This document shows positions 50,578 through 61,900 of a stretch of DNA of 64,000 bases, one piece after another. The DNA is from Paenibacillus sp. SZ31 (GTDB taxonomy: Bacteria > Bacillota > Bacilli > Paenibacillales > Paenibacillaceae). The DNA lies in NCBI RefSeq assembly GCF_012912005.1, contig NZ_JABBEA010000011.1, forward strand, positions 124,001 to 188,000, in the 5' to 3' direction. The notes beneath the pieces were generated by a model. The model saw only the letters and a list, made by a program, of their open reading frames with translations, had not been told where the DNA came from and searched no databases. The number at the start of each line of letters is the position of its first letter. Positions within the stretch are counted from its first letter, which is position 1. The position numbers and the translations under genes are program-made.

Positions 50578-53500
50578 TTGAAGAAATCAGGAAAACGAGT
50601 GAAGAAACAAGCGGAACAGTTAACCAAAGTGGTGCTGGCATTTGCATTATTGTCGCCTCAAGCCCTGTTACTTGAATGGGGTGTAGCCACGGTAATGGCT
50701 GAAACGGTTGAAACGATTGGGGTTGTAGCCGATACATCCAGCATGAAGGCTGTACAGTCCTCCAAAGTGAAAGTGGAGATGAACAGTGACGGTAAATACA
50801 GAATTGTATTACTACCGAACACGAATGTATTTTACGGTGGCGATACAGGGAATGTATCTACGATTATCGACCACAATGGATCACCCGTGAACTTCAAAAC
50901 ATTACCGCTTAATTATTACCGAATTAACAATAATGTGATTGAAATGTCCCGGCAAAAGGACAATGTCGAATATATTTTGCGAGTATCCATCGTCAACGCC
51001 ACATCACAGGGCGGTTACATGAAAGTGGAACTGGAAGCCATCAATCGCAGCGGGTCGGCACTGAATTTGGGTGGAACATTTTATTGGGACACGATGGTGA
51101 ATGGCAATGATGCTTCTCCGTTTGAAGTCATTGAGAATGGATGGCGCAATTATAGTGGTGGTGTTCAGGTCACGGCTTTTTATGCGAATACGTACAATGT
51201 TGTGAATGCAGATCGCATATATATGGGCCAGTACAGCAGTCCGGACAGCGCGCAACTTACAGGGGGTTCTTCACCTTCGACATTCAGTCCAGGCCAGACC
51301 GTAACGGCGAGTGATACAGCTGCTCAATTCTGGTGGAATGCCAAGGCAACAGCGAATCAGGCTTCGCGCAAATTTTCGACCATTGTGGGGATTGGCCCCA
51401 AAAATGTTCCGCCTTCATTTTCACTAACAGCACCCTCTTCGGGTCAAACCTATTACAAGGGCGAGCAACTTCAGATCTCCGGTACAACGCGAGATACGGA
51501 TGTAGGTGACCTGTTGACCGTGAAATGGTCCATTGATGGTGGGTCAGAGAACATTCTGACACAGATGACTGCGACAGGTTCGAATCAGTCGTTCAACACC
51601 AATTACACCTTGCCTGACACCCTGCCAGATGGTACACACACGTTGCAAGTATGGGTCATGGATGACAAAGGTGGGGTGTCCTCAGCAGGAACCGTTAACT
51701 TTACGGTACGAAGTTTTGTTGTGCCGGGAACGCCGACATATACATTGGTTAACCCTAATAACTTGACAGTGAACTGGGATAAGAAAGCCAATGATGCATC
51801 CGTTACGTATGAACTGAAGAATATGACGACGAATCAGATCGTGGATACAGGGATATCAAACAGTAGGCAGGTGACTGGGCTCACTCCGAATACCAATTAT
51901 TCTTTTGCTGTACGTGCCAAAAATTCAAGTGCTTCCTTCACCGGATATTCCAGTCCATCCACCAAATATACATTGGCCAATCCACCCGCTGCGGCGGCTG
52001 TGACACAATCAGGCAACTCCGTTACAGCGAGTTGGAATAATAATAGCAACCCTGCAGGCACCCAATACAAAACGGAAATACGCAGTTCAGGCGGGCAGGT
52101 CCTTGCATCAGGAACAACAACCTCCACACGTACAGAGTTTGCCCTGACTGGACTCGCGGACGGAAAATATGAAGTATTTGTAGCGGCAATGAATGGTGAA
52201 GGGATACAGACCCCATTTATATCCGCTGGAGAGATGATTAAAGATACGACGGGTCCGACTGCTCCTTCCGTTACAGTCACTCCATCCACATGGACAAAGG
52301 AAGATGTTCTCGTCACGGTTGAAGAAGGAAAGGATGCTTTGAGCGGAACTCAGAAGACTGAAGTTAAAGTCGGTCCGGCAGGAGAATGGCGTGAATACAG
52401 CGCTCCGTTTACCGTAAACAGTGAAGGCAACACAACTGTTATGGCACGCAGTATTGATGCGTTCGGTAATACGGGACAGGAAACAGCTGTGACAGCCAGG
52501 GTAGATCGGACGGCACCAACGCCACCTGTCATCTCGCTAAATCCGACAGAATGGACAAAAGCTGCGGTAATCGTGACATTGACAGAGGGTACGGACGAAG
52601 CGAGTGGCATTGGTCTGACACAGTATAAGCTTGGAAGCGAGGGAGAATGGATCGACTACAGGACCCCTTTTACACTGAACAAAGAAGGGATAATCGAGAT
52701 TTATGCACGAAGTGTTGATCGGGCGGCCAATGTCAGTGCTTCCACCTCGGCAACAGCCAGAATCGACAAGACTGGGCCTGAGCAACCAACGATTACGTTA
52801 AGTGTAGAACATTGGACGAATCAGGATGTAACTTTTGCAATAAGCAGTGGTGAAGATATAGGCAGCGGGCTTGCCAAGAGCCAATATCGACTTAACAAAG
52901 AAGGTCCCTGGATCGATTACACGGGCGAAGTGACGGTTACCGATGAGGGAGAAACGATCGTATATGCACGCTCACTTGACCGTGTAGGCAATGTAAGCAT
53001 ACCCGCACAGGCTACGGTTCGAATCGATACGACTGCTCCAACCGAGCCGGTAATTCGTTTGAGTTCTTCAGGATGGAGTAAAGAACATGTGCAATTCACG
53101 ATCGCTGGTAGTGTGGATGAACGAGCGATATCCTATGAATATAGCATGAATGATGCCCCGTATATGACAGGAAATACAGGTACAGTTAGTACAAACGGCG
53201 CTACCACCATTCGGGCGCGAGCAAAAGATGCCGTTGGTAATGTGAGCAAGGAAGTTAGTCGAATCGCCTATGTGGATCAGATCGCTCCCACGATTACATT
53301 GGCACCGAACGGACATGCCTGGACGGACACGGACATATCCACTACCATTCAGTATGCTGACGCTCACTCAGGCATTCAGGAGCTGGAACGATTCTATCAG
53401 GTTACGAACAGTGCAGAATCACCGGATCACTGGCTTGAAGCCCGTTCTGACGAGCATAAATTATCCATTGAATCGGAAGGTATCTGGTACATCCATGCCA

Positions 53501-56500
53501 AAACCATGGACAGAGCTGGTAATACATATGAGACAACATCCTCAACTTATCAGATTCAACGTAAGCCCGAGCAACCGAGTGGTGTGAGAATGACGCAGAT
53601 CGGAGAGACATCAGCTGAACTTACAGTGGACTTGCCGACCGGTGAAAGGTATACGGATGGATATCAGTATGAGATAACGAATAAAACGACAGGACAGACA
53701 TGGACACTGGATTATCCTAACCACAGTATAATTGATCACTCCTTAAGTGGTGGTCAGGTCTATGAATATGAAGTTAGAGTGAGAAACCATACCGGAGTAA
53801 GTGATGCAGCCACCGCTAATGTATTGACCACCCCGGCAGCTCCAGGAACGTTGCACGTTCGAAAAGTAGATTCCCAGCCCACTTTGGCCGAAATTCAATT
53901 TGATTCAGTACGAGGAGCAGATGCTTACCGCATCATCGCGACTACTTCGGACGGTGCCACTGTATTTGATCAGACGGTATCTGATCCTGGTAGCCTTCCC
54001 TATGTCAGCAACCTCGTTCCAGGAACCATTCATAGCATTTCGGTAACGGCAATGAATGAAAGCGGAGCAGGCGGTAGCAGTAGAACTGGATTTCTCACAT
54101 TGCCGGCAGTGCCCGGTGAGTTTATGGCGGTTCAGATTCGGGAGCATGATATTTCATTAACGTGGGAGACCGTGACCTCTGCAACGTATTATGATCTTTC
54201 ACGCGATGGAACAGCTATATATGAAGGAGAGCAGACGGAGTATCTGGACTCGGGTCTGGATAGCGGAACGGAGTACAGCTATGCGTTAATTGCCGGAAAT
54301 GAGACAGGACCAGGGCCGTTGGCAGGATTACCTTTGCTCAAGACGTTACCTGGGCAGGTGTCCGGCTTACAGGTATCAGATGCTTCAACAGCGAGCCTTC
54401 GTCTGAATTGGGAAGCAGTACGAGGAGCTGATCGTTATGAGTTATGGTTGAATGGAGAGAAGTCGGGAACGGTTCCTGCCGGAACCCTAGAATGGGTCTT
54501 TGCGGGACTGAGTTCAGGAACATCATATCAACTGGATGTTCAAGCGGTGAACGGAAGTGGGCAAGGTGTGCGAAGTTCAGTATCAGGAACAACACGACCG
54601 GAGAGCCCGTCGGGACTTCACGTTGTTCAAGTAACTGAACAGGGAGGGATCTTGAGCTGGGAGCCTGTCGTTGGGGCAACAAAATATCGGGTGGTCATCG
54701 ATGGGCAGAGTCGTGAGATATCAGATACACAACTTGCAGTCAACCATCTGACAAGCAGTCGTGAATATACCTATGAAGTACATGCAGGCAATGCTGCTGG
54801 GTACGGTGCATCAAACAGTAGTACAATTCTTACGCTACCCAGCAGGCCGGAAGGACTGAATGTCACATCGACTGGTGAAACGAGTATGGGACTTGCATGG
54901 CAAGCTGTAGATACGGCAAATCTCTATATTGTGAAAATCAATGGAACAGAAGTGGGCAGAACATCAGAGCTTACCTACACGGCTGAGGAATTGTTGCCAG
55001 GTACAGAGTACGCTTTGGAAGTTCAGGCTGTGAATGCTTCTGGATCAGGTGAAACAGCTCAGCTCATTCGATTGTCCAAACCTGTGTCGCCTGCCGAAGT
55101 ATTTGCTGATCCAGGAGTACATCGTGCAAAAGTTTCCTGGCCTGTCGTTGAAGGTGCTGTTGAATACGTGATTGAGCAGGATGGCAAGGAGATCTATAGG
55201 GGAATGGAGAATGAAGCAACGATCACTGGTCTCCAGGATGGAACGTGGCATCACTATCAACTATGGGCTGTCAACAGACAGGGGACTCGTTCTGAAGCGA
55301 CGGATGTATCTCTGCTGACTTTGCCTGAGAAACCCGATAAGGTAGCAATATATGATGTGGCAAAAAACAGCCTGGGTCTGGATTTCAGCAACACTGGTGT
55401 CCAAGGGGCAGATCATTACGTCATTGAACGGGATGGAAGAGAGATCGCTCAGATGGATTCAAGTGAAACCCAATTTGAAGACAAGGATCTGTCTCCAGGA
55501 ACGAAATATACTTATGCGATTCGGGCAGTCAATGGGAGTGGAACGAGTGCGCCGCTTACTTTCAGTGTAATGACTCAAACGTTGCCACTGGTTGCAGATG
55601 ATATCACGGTGAAAGTTGGAACACATACGTTGGATATGGCTTGGGATGCTGTAAAAGGAGCGGCTGCTTATGAAATTCACAATCAGGTAACGGGAGAGGT
55701 ACAGAGCGTATCTGACCCGTCTGTACATCTCAAAAGTATGCTGGATGGCACAGTGTATGAATTCGAACTCGTTGCCATTAACGAAGATGGTCATCGGTCG
55801 GAGCCCATTCAAATTCAGGTTTTAACGAAACCCATCGCGCCTCAGACGGCAGGTATAGCCTACATCACAGATCAGTCGGCGGTAGTTGACCTGACGGGAA
55901 GCTCCACACGGGGAGCAGAGCAATTCATCATTATGAGGGATGGCGTGCAAGTCGCGAGGATTCCAGCAGATCAAGCTTCATTTGAAGATCATGGACTGAC
56001 ACCTGGAGAGCATTACACATATACCATCAAAACATCCAATGCAGCGGGGGAGAGTGATTCCGGTTTTGAAGTTCAATTGCGGACATTGCCTGCGACCATT
56101 ATTGAACCTATACATCCAAGCATGATTGGGGAAAAGGAAGGATTAATCTCTTGGCCAAAGGTACAAGGTGCGGAGGGATATACGATACGTATCGGAGATC
56201 AGATCATCACCACGATTGAAGAAGGGGATATCACAGAGGTGAGATTAACCCATCTGGCGAGTGCGACCCGATATGATCAGGTGCAGGTTATTCCATACAA
56301 TACGGCTGGTTCAGGCAGCCCAATGACTGTGACCGCTTTTTACACTCTACCTCATGTTGATTCACTGGAAATGAAGATATATCCGGAGACAGATCACGCT
56401 AAATTGGAATGGGACTTTCCTTATGTGAACGAAACATTCGTTGTAATGCTAGATGGTACTGAAGTATACCGCGGCAAACAAAGAGAGTTTATTTTAAATC

Positions 56501-58032
56501 AACTGGATGCAGGCAATCGGTATCAAATTGAAATCTACACGGAAAATGATCAGGGAGAAGCGTCGGAGAAGCTGGCGTATTCCGTTCTGACCAAACCAGT
56601 AGCTCCTGTCAAAGTAGAGTTTCATTCAGCGAAGGACCACATTCGTCTTTTATTGGAACAGAGCCGGGTCGAAGGTGCCGATCAGTTTATTATTGAGCGG
56701 GATGGTGTGGAGATTGCTCGTGTTCCGGCAGACGAACTGTTCTATGATGATGAGGGACTCGAACCAGGCGTGAACTACATTTATACGGTCAAGACCATAA
56801 ATGTCTCGGGCAGTAGTGATGGTGGTTATTACCTTCATGCAATGACTTTGCCCGGTGGTGCTGCTTCATCTGCTGTAATAGAGGGGCGTTCGATGTCTGG
56901 TGCAGACATTGTATGGGAACTGGTTCCTGGTGCTGCGGGTTATCGAGTTTATCGAAATGAAGAGCTTGTAGGAACGACCACGGAGACATCCATACATGTG
57001 TCTGATTTGAACAGTGCAGAGCATTATCCTGACTTCATCATTATTCCATTTAACGAGGCAGGAGAGGGGGAGGCGCTTCAAGTACCGGAATTCGAGACGC
57101 TACCTTCCGAGGAACTGGCAGTAGCAGCCATAGCGCAAGGTACTAACACGATTAAGCTAACTTGGGAACTGGAATCGATGAATGAAGTGATTGTGATCAC
57201 CCATAAAGATCGTGAGATCTACCGTGGCATGGAGCGTAGTTATATATGGACGGGGCTGAATGCCGAGCAGCAGTATGAGGTGGAAGTATGGACGGAGAAT
57301 TCAGCAGGTGAAAAAAGTGAAAGCAAACGGGCAGCAGCTACGACTCTACCGTATCCACCATCTACCTGGGGCGGTGGCAGTATAGCCCCAAATCCAACAG
57401 GTACTTCGGTCAAAGCCGATGAGGTGAGTTCACAACCTGAACCCTCTGAGCAACCTGAGATAGCAACGACAAAAAATATCAATTTTATCGATATCGGTCA
57501 AACGTTCAATAAAGACCAGATCACCTGGCTCGCAGAACAAAATATCATTCAAGGTGTAAGCGAAACTCACTTCGAACCGCGCCGTCCAATCACACGTGCA
57601 GAGTTCACCGCACTGATCGTAAGATTGATGGGTGTGGACACATCAGCAAATGAGCAGCATGGATTTCAGGATGTTAACGACGATGATTGGTTCGCTCCTG
57701 AGATCAAGGCAGCAGTTCATCATGAGATGGTTCAAGGCATGGGGAATGGAAAATTCGCTCCGCATGCGCTGGTGACACGTGAACAGGCATCCAAGATTAT
57801 AGCGAACGTTGTTCGTAAAATCAGACCGGAACGGCTGATTTCTCCAAAAGCATTTACCGACCAGACTGATGTATCCGATTGGGCCAAAGAAGAAGTAGAA
57901 GAGCTTGCAGGTTTGTACATGATTACAGGATATGAAGACGGCAGCTTCCGTCCCATGCAGCACTTGAGCCGATCCGAAGCTGCAGCGCTGATCTTCCGCT
58001 TAAATAAGCTGATGCAAGTCATTACCGCTTGA
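50578..58032 (+). CDS. Giant SLH-anchored surface protein with OmpL47-like and FN3 arrays
   Basis: This is a 2484-residue exported protein. TTG 50578 follows AAAGGAGAG; the frame opens earlier at 50530 inside the hairpin. Order: a signal-like segment (about 1-40), a beta-sandwich region (about 50-275), an Ig-like module, two FN3 modules, five OmpL47-like repeats of about 87 residues (nt 52254-53560, each with P-x-I-x-L and EW or HW), 15 further FN3 modules (nt 53560-57357), and three SLH repeats (nt 57480-58030). No catalytic domain is visible, so a structural, adhesive or S-layer-associated role is likely. FN3 modules 10-12 (55828-56592) and 13-15 (56593-57357) repeat as 765-nt triplets. Confidence 0.88.
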   Translation: MKKSGKRVKKQAEQLTKVVLAFALLSPQALLLEWGVATVMAETVETIGVVADTSSMKAVQSSKVKVEMNSDGKYRIVLLPNTNVFYGGDTGNVSTIIDHNGSPVNFKTLPLNYYRINNNVIEMSRQKDNVEYILRVSIVNATSQGGYMKVELEAINRSGSALNLGGTFYWDTMVNGNDASPFEVIENGWRNYSGGVQVTAFYANTYNVVNADRIYMGQYSSPDSAQLTGGSSPSTFSPGQTVTASDTAAQFWWNAKATANQASRKFSTIVGIGPKNVPPSFSLTAPSSGQTYYKGEQLQISGTTRDTDVGDLLTVKWSIDGGSENILTQMTATGSNQSFNTNYTLPDTLPDGTHTLQVWVMDDKGGVSSAGTVNFTVRSFVVPGTPTYTLVNPNNLTVNWDKKANDASVTYELKNMTTNQIVDTGISNSRQVTGLTPNTNYSFAVRAKNSSASFTGYSSPSTKYTLANPPAAAAVTQSGNSVTASWNNNSNPAGTQYKTEIRSSGGQVLASGTTTSTRTEFALTGLADGKYEVFVAAMNGEGIQTPFISAGEMIKDTTGPTAPSVTVTPSTWTKEDVLVTVEEGKDALSGTQKTEVKVGPAGEWREYSAPFTVNSEGNTTVMARSIDAFGNTGQETAVTARVDRTAPTPPVISLNPTEWTKAAVIVTLTEGTDEASGIGLTQYKLGSEGEWIDYRTPFTLNKEGIIEIYARSVDRAANVSASTSATARIDKTGPEQPTITLSVEHWTNQDVTFAISSGEDIGSGLAKSQYRLNKEGPWIDYTGEVTVTDEGETIVYARSLDRVGNVSIPAQATVRIDTTAPTEPVIRLSSSGWSKEHVQFTIAGSVDERAISYEYSMNDAPYMTGNTGTVSTNGATTIRARAKDAVGNVSKEVSRIAYVDQIAPTITLAPNGHAWTDTDISTTIQYADAHSGIQELERFYQVTNSAESPDHWLEARSDEHKLSIESEGIWYIHAKTMDRAGNTYETTSSTYQIQRKPEQPSGVRMTQIGETSAELTVDLPTGERYTDGYQYEITNKTTGQTWTLDYPNHSIIDHSLSGGQVYEYEVRVRNHTGVSDAATANVLTTPAAPGTLHVRKVDSQPTLAEIQFDSVRGADAYRIIATTSDGATVFDQTVSDPGSLPYVSNLVPGTIHSISVTAMNESGAGGSSRTGFLTLPAVPGEFMAVQIREHDISLTWETVTSATYYDLSRDGTAIYEGEQTEYLDSGLDSGTEYSYALIAGNETGPGPLAGLPLLKTLPGQVSGLQVSDASTASLRLNWEAVRGADRYELWLNGEKSGTVPAGTLEWVFAGLSSGTSYQLDVQAVNGSGQGVRSSVSGTTRPESPSGLHVVQVTEQGGILSWEPVVGATKYRVVIDGQSREISDTQLAVNHLTSSREYTYEVHAGNAAGYGASNSSTILTLPSRPEGLNVTSTGETSMGLAWQAVDTANLYIVKINGTEVGRTSELTYTAEELLPGTEYALEVQAVNASGSGETAQLIRLSKPVSPAEVFADPGVHRAKVSWPVVEGAVEYVIEQDGKEIYRGMENEATITGLQDGTWHHYQLWAVNRQGTRSEATDVSLLTLPEKPDKVAIYDVAKNSLGLDFSNTGVQGADHYVIERDGREIAQMDSSETQFEDKDLSPGTKYTYAIRAVNGSGTSAPLTFSVMTQTLPLVADDITVKVGTHTLDMAWDAVKGAAAYEIHNQVTGEVQSVSDPSVHLKSMLDGTVYEFELVAINEDGHRSEPIQIQVLTKPIAPQTAGIAYITDQSAVVDLTGSSTRGAEQFIIMRDGVQVARIPADQASFEDHGLTPGEHYTYTIKTSNAAGESDSGFEVQLRTLPATIIEPIHPSMIGEKEGLISWPKVQGAEGYTIRIGDQIITTIEEGDITEVRLTHLASATRYDQVQVIPYNTAGSGSPMTVTAFYTLPHVDSLEMKIYPETDHAKLEWDFPYVNETFVVMLDGTEVYRGKQREFILNQLDAGNRYQIEIYTENDQGEASEKLAYSVLTKPVAPVKVEFHSAKDHIRLLLEQSRVEGADQFIIERDGVEIARVPADELFYDDEGLEPGVNYIYTVKTINVSGSSDGGYYLHAMTLPGGAASSAVIEGRSMSGADIVWELVPGAAGYRVYRNEELVGTTTETSIHVSDLNSAEHYPDFIIIPFNEAGEGEALQVPEFETLPSEELAVAAIAQGTNTIKLTWELESMNEVIVITHKDREIYRGMERSYIWTGLNAEQQYEVEVWTENSAGEKSESKRAAATTLPYPPSTWGGGSIAPNPTGTSVKADEVSSQPEPSEQPEIATTKNINFIDIGQTFNKDQITWLAEQNIIQGVSETHFEPRRPITRAEFTALIVRLMGVDTSANEQHGFQDVNDDDWFAPEIKAAVHHEMVQGMGNGKFAPHALVTREQASKIIANVVRKIRPERLISPKAFTDQTDVSDWAKEEVEELAGLYMITGYEDGSFRPMQHLSRSEAAALIFRLNKLMQVITA

Positions 58033-58043
58033 TTGGTTTTTAA

Positions 58044-58052
58044 TGCTATAAT
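58044..58052 (+). promoter_or_regulatory. Extended -10 of the TreR-like gene
   Basis: TGCTATAAT is an extended -10 (TATAAT at 58047-58052), 47 bp before the start. The -35 is poor. Confidence 0.4.
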
Positions 58053-58099
58053 AGGTTGCCAATATGATAAAAAAGGGTAATGAACAATGGTGATGAATA

Positions 58100-58810
58100 A
58101 TGAATAATAAATTTATCCGGATATATGAAGATATTGCAGATCGTATTCGGACTGGAGAGATTGAGGCAGGTACGCTACTTCAATCGGAACTTGATCTATC
58201 GGAAAGTTATCAAACGTCTCGAGAGACTATTCGCAAAGCGCTGAAAATGTTGTACGAAGAAGGTTATATTCAGAAGATTCAAGGCAAGGGCTCGATTGTA
58301 CTGGACATACGCAAGATCGATTTTCCCATCTCAGGTTTGGTTAGCTTCAAGGAATTAGCCAAAAAAATGGGGCATCGGGCTCAAACGTATGTGAAGGTTT
58401 TCGAGGAGCAAAAAGTAGATCAGGTGCTGCACAAGAAAATCAACTTTGGTCTGAATGAACAGGTCTGGGAGATCAGACGTGTGCGCAAAGTGGATGGAGA
58501 GCACGTCATTCTGGACAAAGATTACATCAGCCAGCGGCTTGTTCCTGGGCTCAGCAAAGAAATCTGTAATGATTCCATCTATGAGTACATTGAACAGGAG
58601 TTAGGGCTTTCCATTTCGTTTGCCAAGAAAGAGATTTTGGTGGAAGAACCCACCGCTGAGGACAGGGAATTACTTGACCTTGAAGGTTTCCACAATGTAG
58701 TTGTGGTGAGGAGCCAAGTGTATCTGGAGGATGCCAGTCAATTTCAGTATACGGAGTCGAGACATCGACCGGACAAGTTCAGATTTGTAGATTTTGCACG
58801 TCGCAGATAA
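58100..58810 (+). CDS. treR: GntR family regulator, TreR-like (HutC/UTRA type)
   Basis: This is a 236-residue repressor with ATG 58100 after GGTGATG. The winged helix (about 5-70) has IYEDIADRIRTGEIEAGTLLQSE and QTSRETIRKALKMLYEEGYIQKIQGKGS. Then comes the linker IDFPISGLVSFKELAKKMG, a strong mark of Bacillus TreR, and a UTRA ligand domain (about 90-230). B. subtilis TreR binds trehalose 6-phosphate and controls treP and treA. No trehalose genes are in view: the giant surface protein lies upstream and the DUF5107/GH35 genes downstream, so the ligand and targets here may differ. A terminator follows. Confidence 0.75.
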   Translation: MNNKFIRIYEDIADRIRTGEIEAGTLLQSELDLSESYQTSRETIRKALKMLYEEGYIQKIQGKGSIVLDIRKIDFPISGLVSFKELAKKMGHRAQTYVKVFEEQKVDQVLHKKINFGLNEQVWEIRRVRKVDGEHVILDKDYISQRLVPGLSKEICNDSIYEYIEQELGLSISFAKKEILVEEPTAEDRELLDLEGFHNVVVVRSQVYLEDASQFQYTESRHRPDKFRFVDFARRR

Positions 58811-58827
58811 GTTAATCAAGATCAATC

Positions 58828-58875
58828 AGAGAGTACCTTTCACTGCATTATTTGGTGGATCGGTACTCTCTTTGG
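58828..58875 (+). terminator. Terminator after TreR-like gene
   Basis: AGAGAGTACC (58828-58837) pairs perfectly with GGTACTCTCT (58862-58871), followed by only TTT. Confidence 0.6.
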
Positions 58876-58983
58876 TTATGGGGAAATCCGAAGATCGTCC
58901 ATCAAGAACCGCTTAATGTCAATGTTCTTCCTTCATGCTGGAGCGTATGATCATCATATACACGAGGCCAAGGAGTGAGGGAA

Positions 58984-61900
58984 TTGAATCACGTGACAGC
59001 GAAATCGAACGTACGCATATGGGAAGAAACCAGAGACATTCCAACCTATGGTACTGGTAAACCGGACAAAAATCCGATGTTTCTCGAAAAGCGAATCTAT
59101 CAGGGCAGTTCGGGTAAGGTGTACCCGTATCCCGTGATCGACAGCATTGAAGATGAAGTAAAAATGAAATCGTATCGATTAATTATTCTCGAAAATGAAT
59201 ACGTTCGTATCGAGATGATGCCTGAACTGGGTGGACGTATCTATCGTGCGTTGGATCGGACTAACGACTACGATTTTGTATATTATAACCGGGTGATTAA
59301 ACCTGCGCTTGTGGGTCTGGCAGGGCCATGGATTTCAGGCGGAATTGAATTCAACTGGCCACAGCATCATCGGCCGAACACGTTTGGTCCAGTCGATTAT
59401 ACATTTGACAGTAATGAAGATGGAAGCGCTACCTTATGGGTGGGTGAGATTGATCGTATGTATGGTACCAAAATGACCGCGGGCTTCACATTACATCCCG
59501 GCAAAGCCTATCTTGAAATCCATGCTGAGGTATACAATCGCACCAGCACACCTCAAACTTTTCTATGGTGGGCCAATCCGGCTGTAGCCGTCAACGATCA
59601 TACGCAATCGGTGTTTCCACCTGATGTAACGGCTGTATTGGATCATGGCAAACGGGACGTATCCCGGTTTCCGATTGCAACCGGAACCTATTATAAGATG
59701 GACTATTCCGAAGGTGTGGATATCTCGCGATACAAAAACATACCGGTTCCAACATCCTACATGGCGTATAAGTCGGATTATAATTTCGTAGGCGGCTATG
59801 ACCACGGAGTTCAGGCAGGTTTGTTACATGTAGCCAATCACCATATCTCACCCGGCAAGAAACAATGGACCTGGGGGAACGGGGCATTCGGGCAAGCCTG
59901 GGATCGACAGTTAACGGACGAGGATGGACCTTATATTGAATTAATGACAGGCATCTATACCGATAATCAGCCTGATTTTACATGGTTACAGCCCTATGAA
60001 GCGAAATCATTTTCGCAGTATTTTATGCCGTATAAAGGAATTGGCATGGTCAAAAATGCAACGATTGATGCAGCGGTTAATCTGGAAATGGACGAAACGA
60101 CAGGAACGGTAACTGTGATGGTATATGCGACGTCGGTTTTTGAACAAGTGACCGTTGAAGTGATAGGACCAACTGCGGTATATATTCATGAGAGATGCAA
60201 TATTTCACCTACGCAATTATATAAGTCTTCATTCCCGTGGAGCGGACAAGATGAATGGCATCAGTTGAAGTTAAGTGTTCGAACTGCGGACGGAAGACTG
60301 CTTGTGGCCTATCAACCTGAACGGTCCGAGATTCAGGAAGTTCCCGATCCGGCAAAACCACTCCCGCTCCCATCCGAGATTCGTACGAATGAACAACTAT
60401 ATCTGGCTGGTCTGCATCTGGAGCAATATCGGCATGCCACGTATGAACCGGAACCTTATTATTTGGAAGGCTTGAAGCGTGATGCAACGGATATCCGTCT
60501 AAACATTGCGTATGGCACATTACTGCTGCGTAGAGGATTGTTACAAGATGCTGAGAAGCATTTCAGACAGGCCGTACAATCGCTGACGTGGAAAAATACG
60601 AATCCATATGATAGTGAAGCTTATTATCAGCTCGGTCTCAGTTTGAAACTACAGGGGAGACAGGAAGAATCCTATGCAGCTCTCTATAAAGCCGTATGGT
60701 CTGCACAGTATCAGGATACGGGTTATTACATGCTTGCTCAGATCGATACGGGGCAACATCGGTATATCGAAGCGCTGGATCACATTGAACGTTCGCTGGT
60801 CCGTAACGCCAGAAACTACAAGGCTCGTCATCTGAAGGTGGCTCTGCTGCGTAGATTGGGTCAGGATAAACGGGCCATTCAATATGCGCATGAAACGTTG
60901 GAACTGGACCAGGTTGAATTTGGAGCTGCACATGAATTAGCCCTGATCTACAGCAAAGCGACTGTACCTTCAGAGAAAGAGCAAGTGGAGCAAGCTCGTG
61001 AGCATTTCCATCGTCTGATGCGAGGAGACGTTCATAATTATCTGAATCTGGCCGCGGATTATACCGAGAGTGGATTATGGGAAGAAGCACTGACGGTACT
61101 CTCCTATGTTGAATCCGAAGTTTCACAACAGTATCCCATGGTTGGTTATGCGGAGGCCTACTTGTATCGTCAGTTGGGGGATGTGGAACAGGCACGAGAA
61201 TATCAAAAGCAGGGGAAAGCTGCTCCAACCGATTATTGTTTTCCTAACACGCTATTTGAATTCCTGGTGCTTCAGGATGTATTGGCAGTGGATTCGAATG
61301 ATGCGCGTGCTCACTATTACCTGGGAAATTGGCTGTATGATCATAAACGCTACGAGGAAGCGATCACTCATTGGGAAACTTCGCGTGAGGCGGATGATGC
61401 CTATTCGACTGTACATCGGAATCTGGGACTGGCTTATTATAACAAGCTGAATCGGCCCGATCTTGCACTGGCATCTTTAGAGGAAGCTTTCCGGTTGGAT
61501 TCACAGGATGCCCGAATCTTCTACGAGTTGGATCAATTGCGCAAGAAGATGGGATATTCTTGTGAGCGTCGAATTAAATTGTTGGAACAACATATAGAGT
61601 TGGTTCATCACCGTGATGATCTGTATATCGAGTGGGTGACTCTATTAAATATGCAGGGTAGTCATCAGGAAGCATGGGATGCTCTTCAGGCACGGCGGTT
61701 TCATCCCTGGGAGGGTGGAGAAGGCAAAGTTACAGGACAATATGTTACGGCACTGACGGAACTGGCGAAGCAAAATCTGGAGAAACAACAACCTGAACTA
61801 GCATTGGAGCTGTTGCAGAAGGCTTTGGTTTACCCGGAGAACTTAGGTGAAGGTAAACTGGAGGGAGCTGTAGACAATCCATTGTACTTTTATCTGGGCT

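Noticed and set aside
53560-57357. Tandem DNA repeats or a CRISPR-like array
   Set aside because: The periodicity of about 255 nt is that of FN3 protein modules with diverged codons; there are no short identical repeats with unique spacers anywhere in the window.
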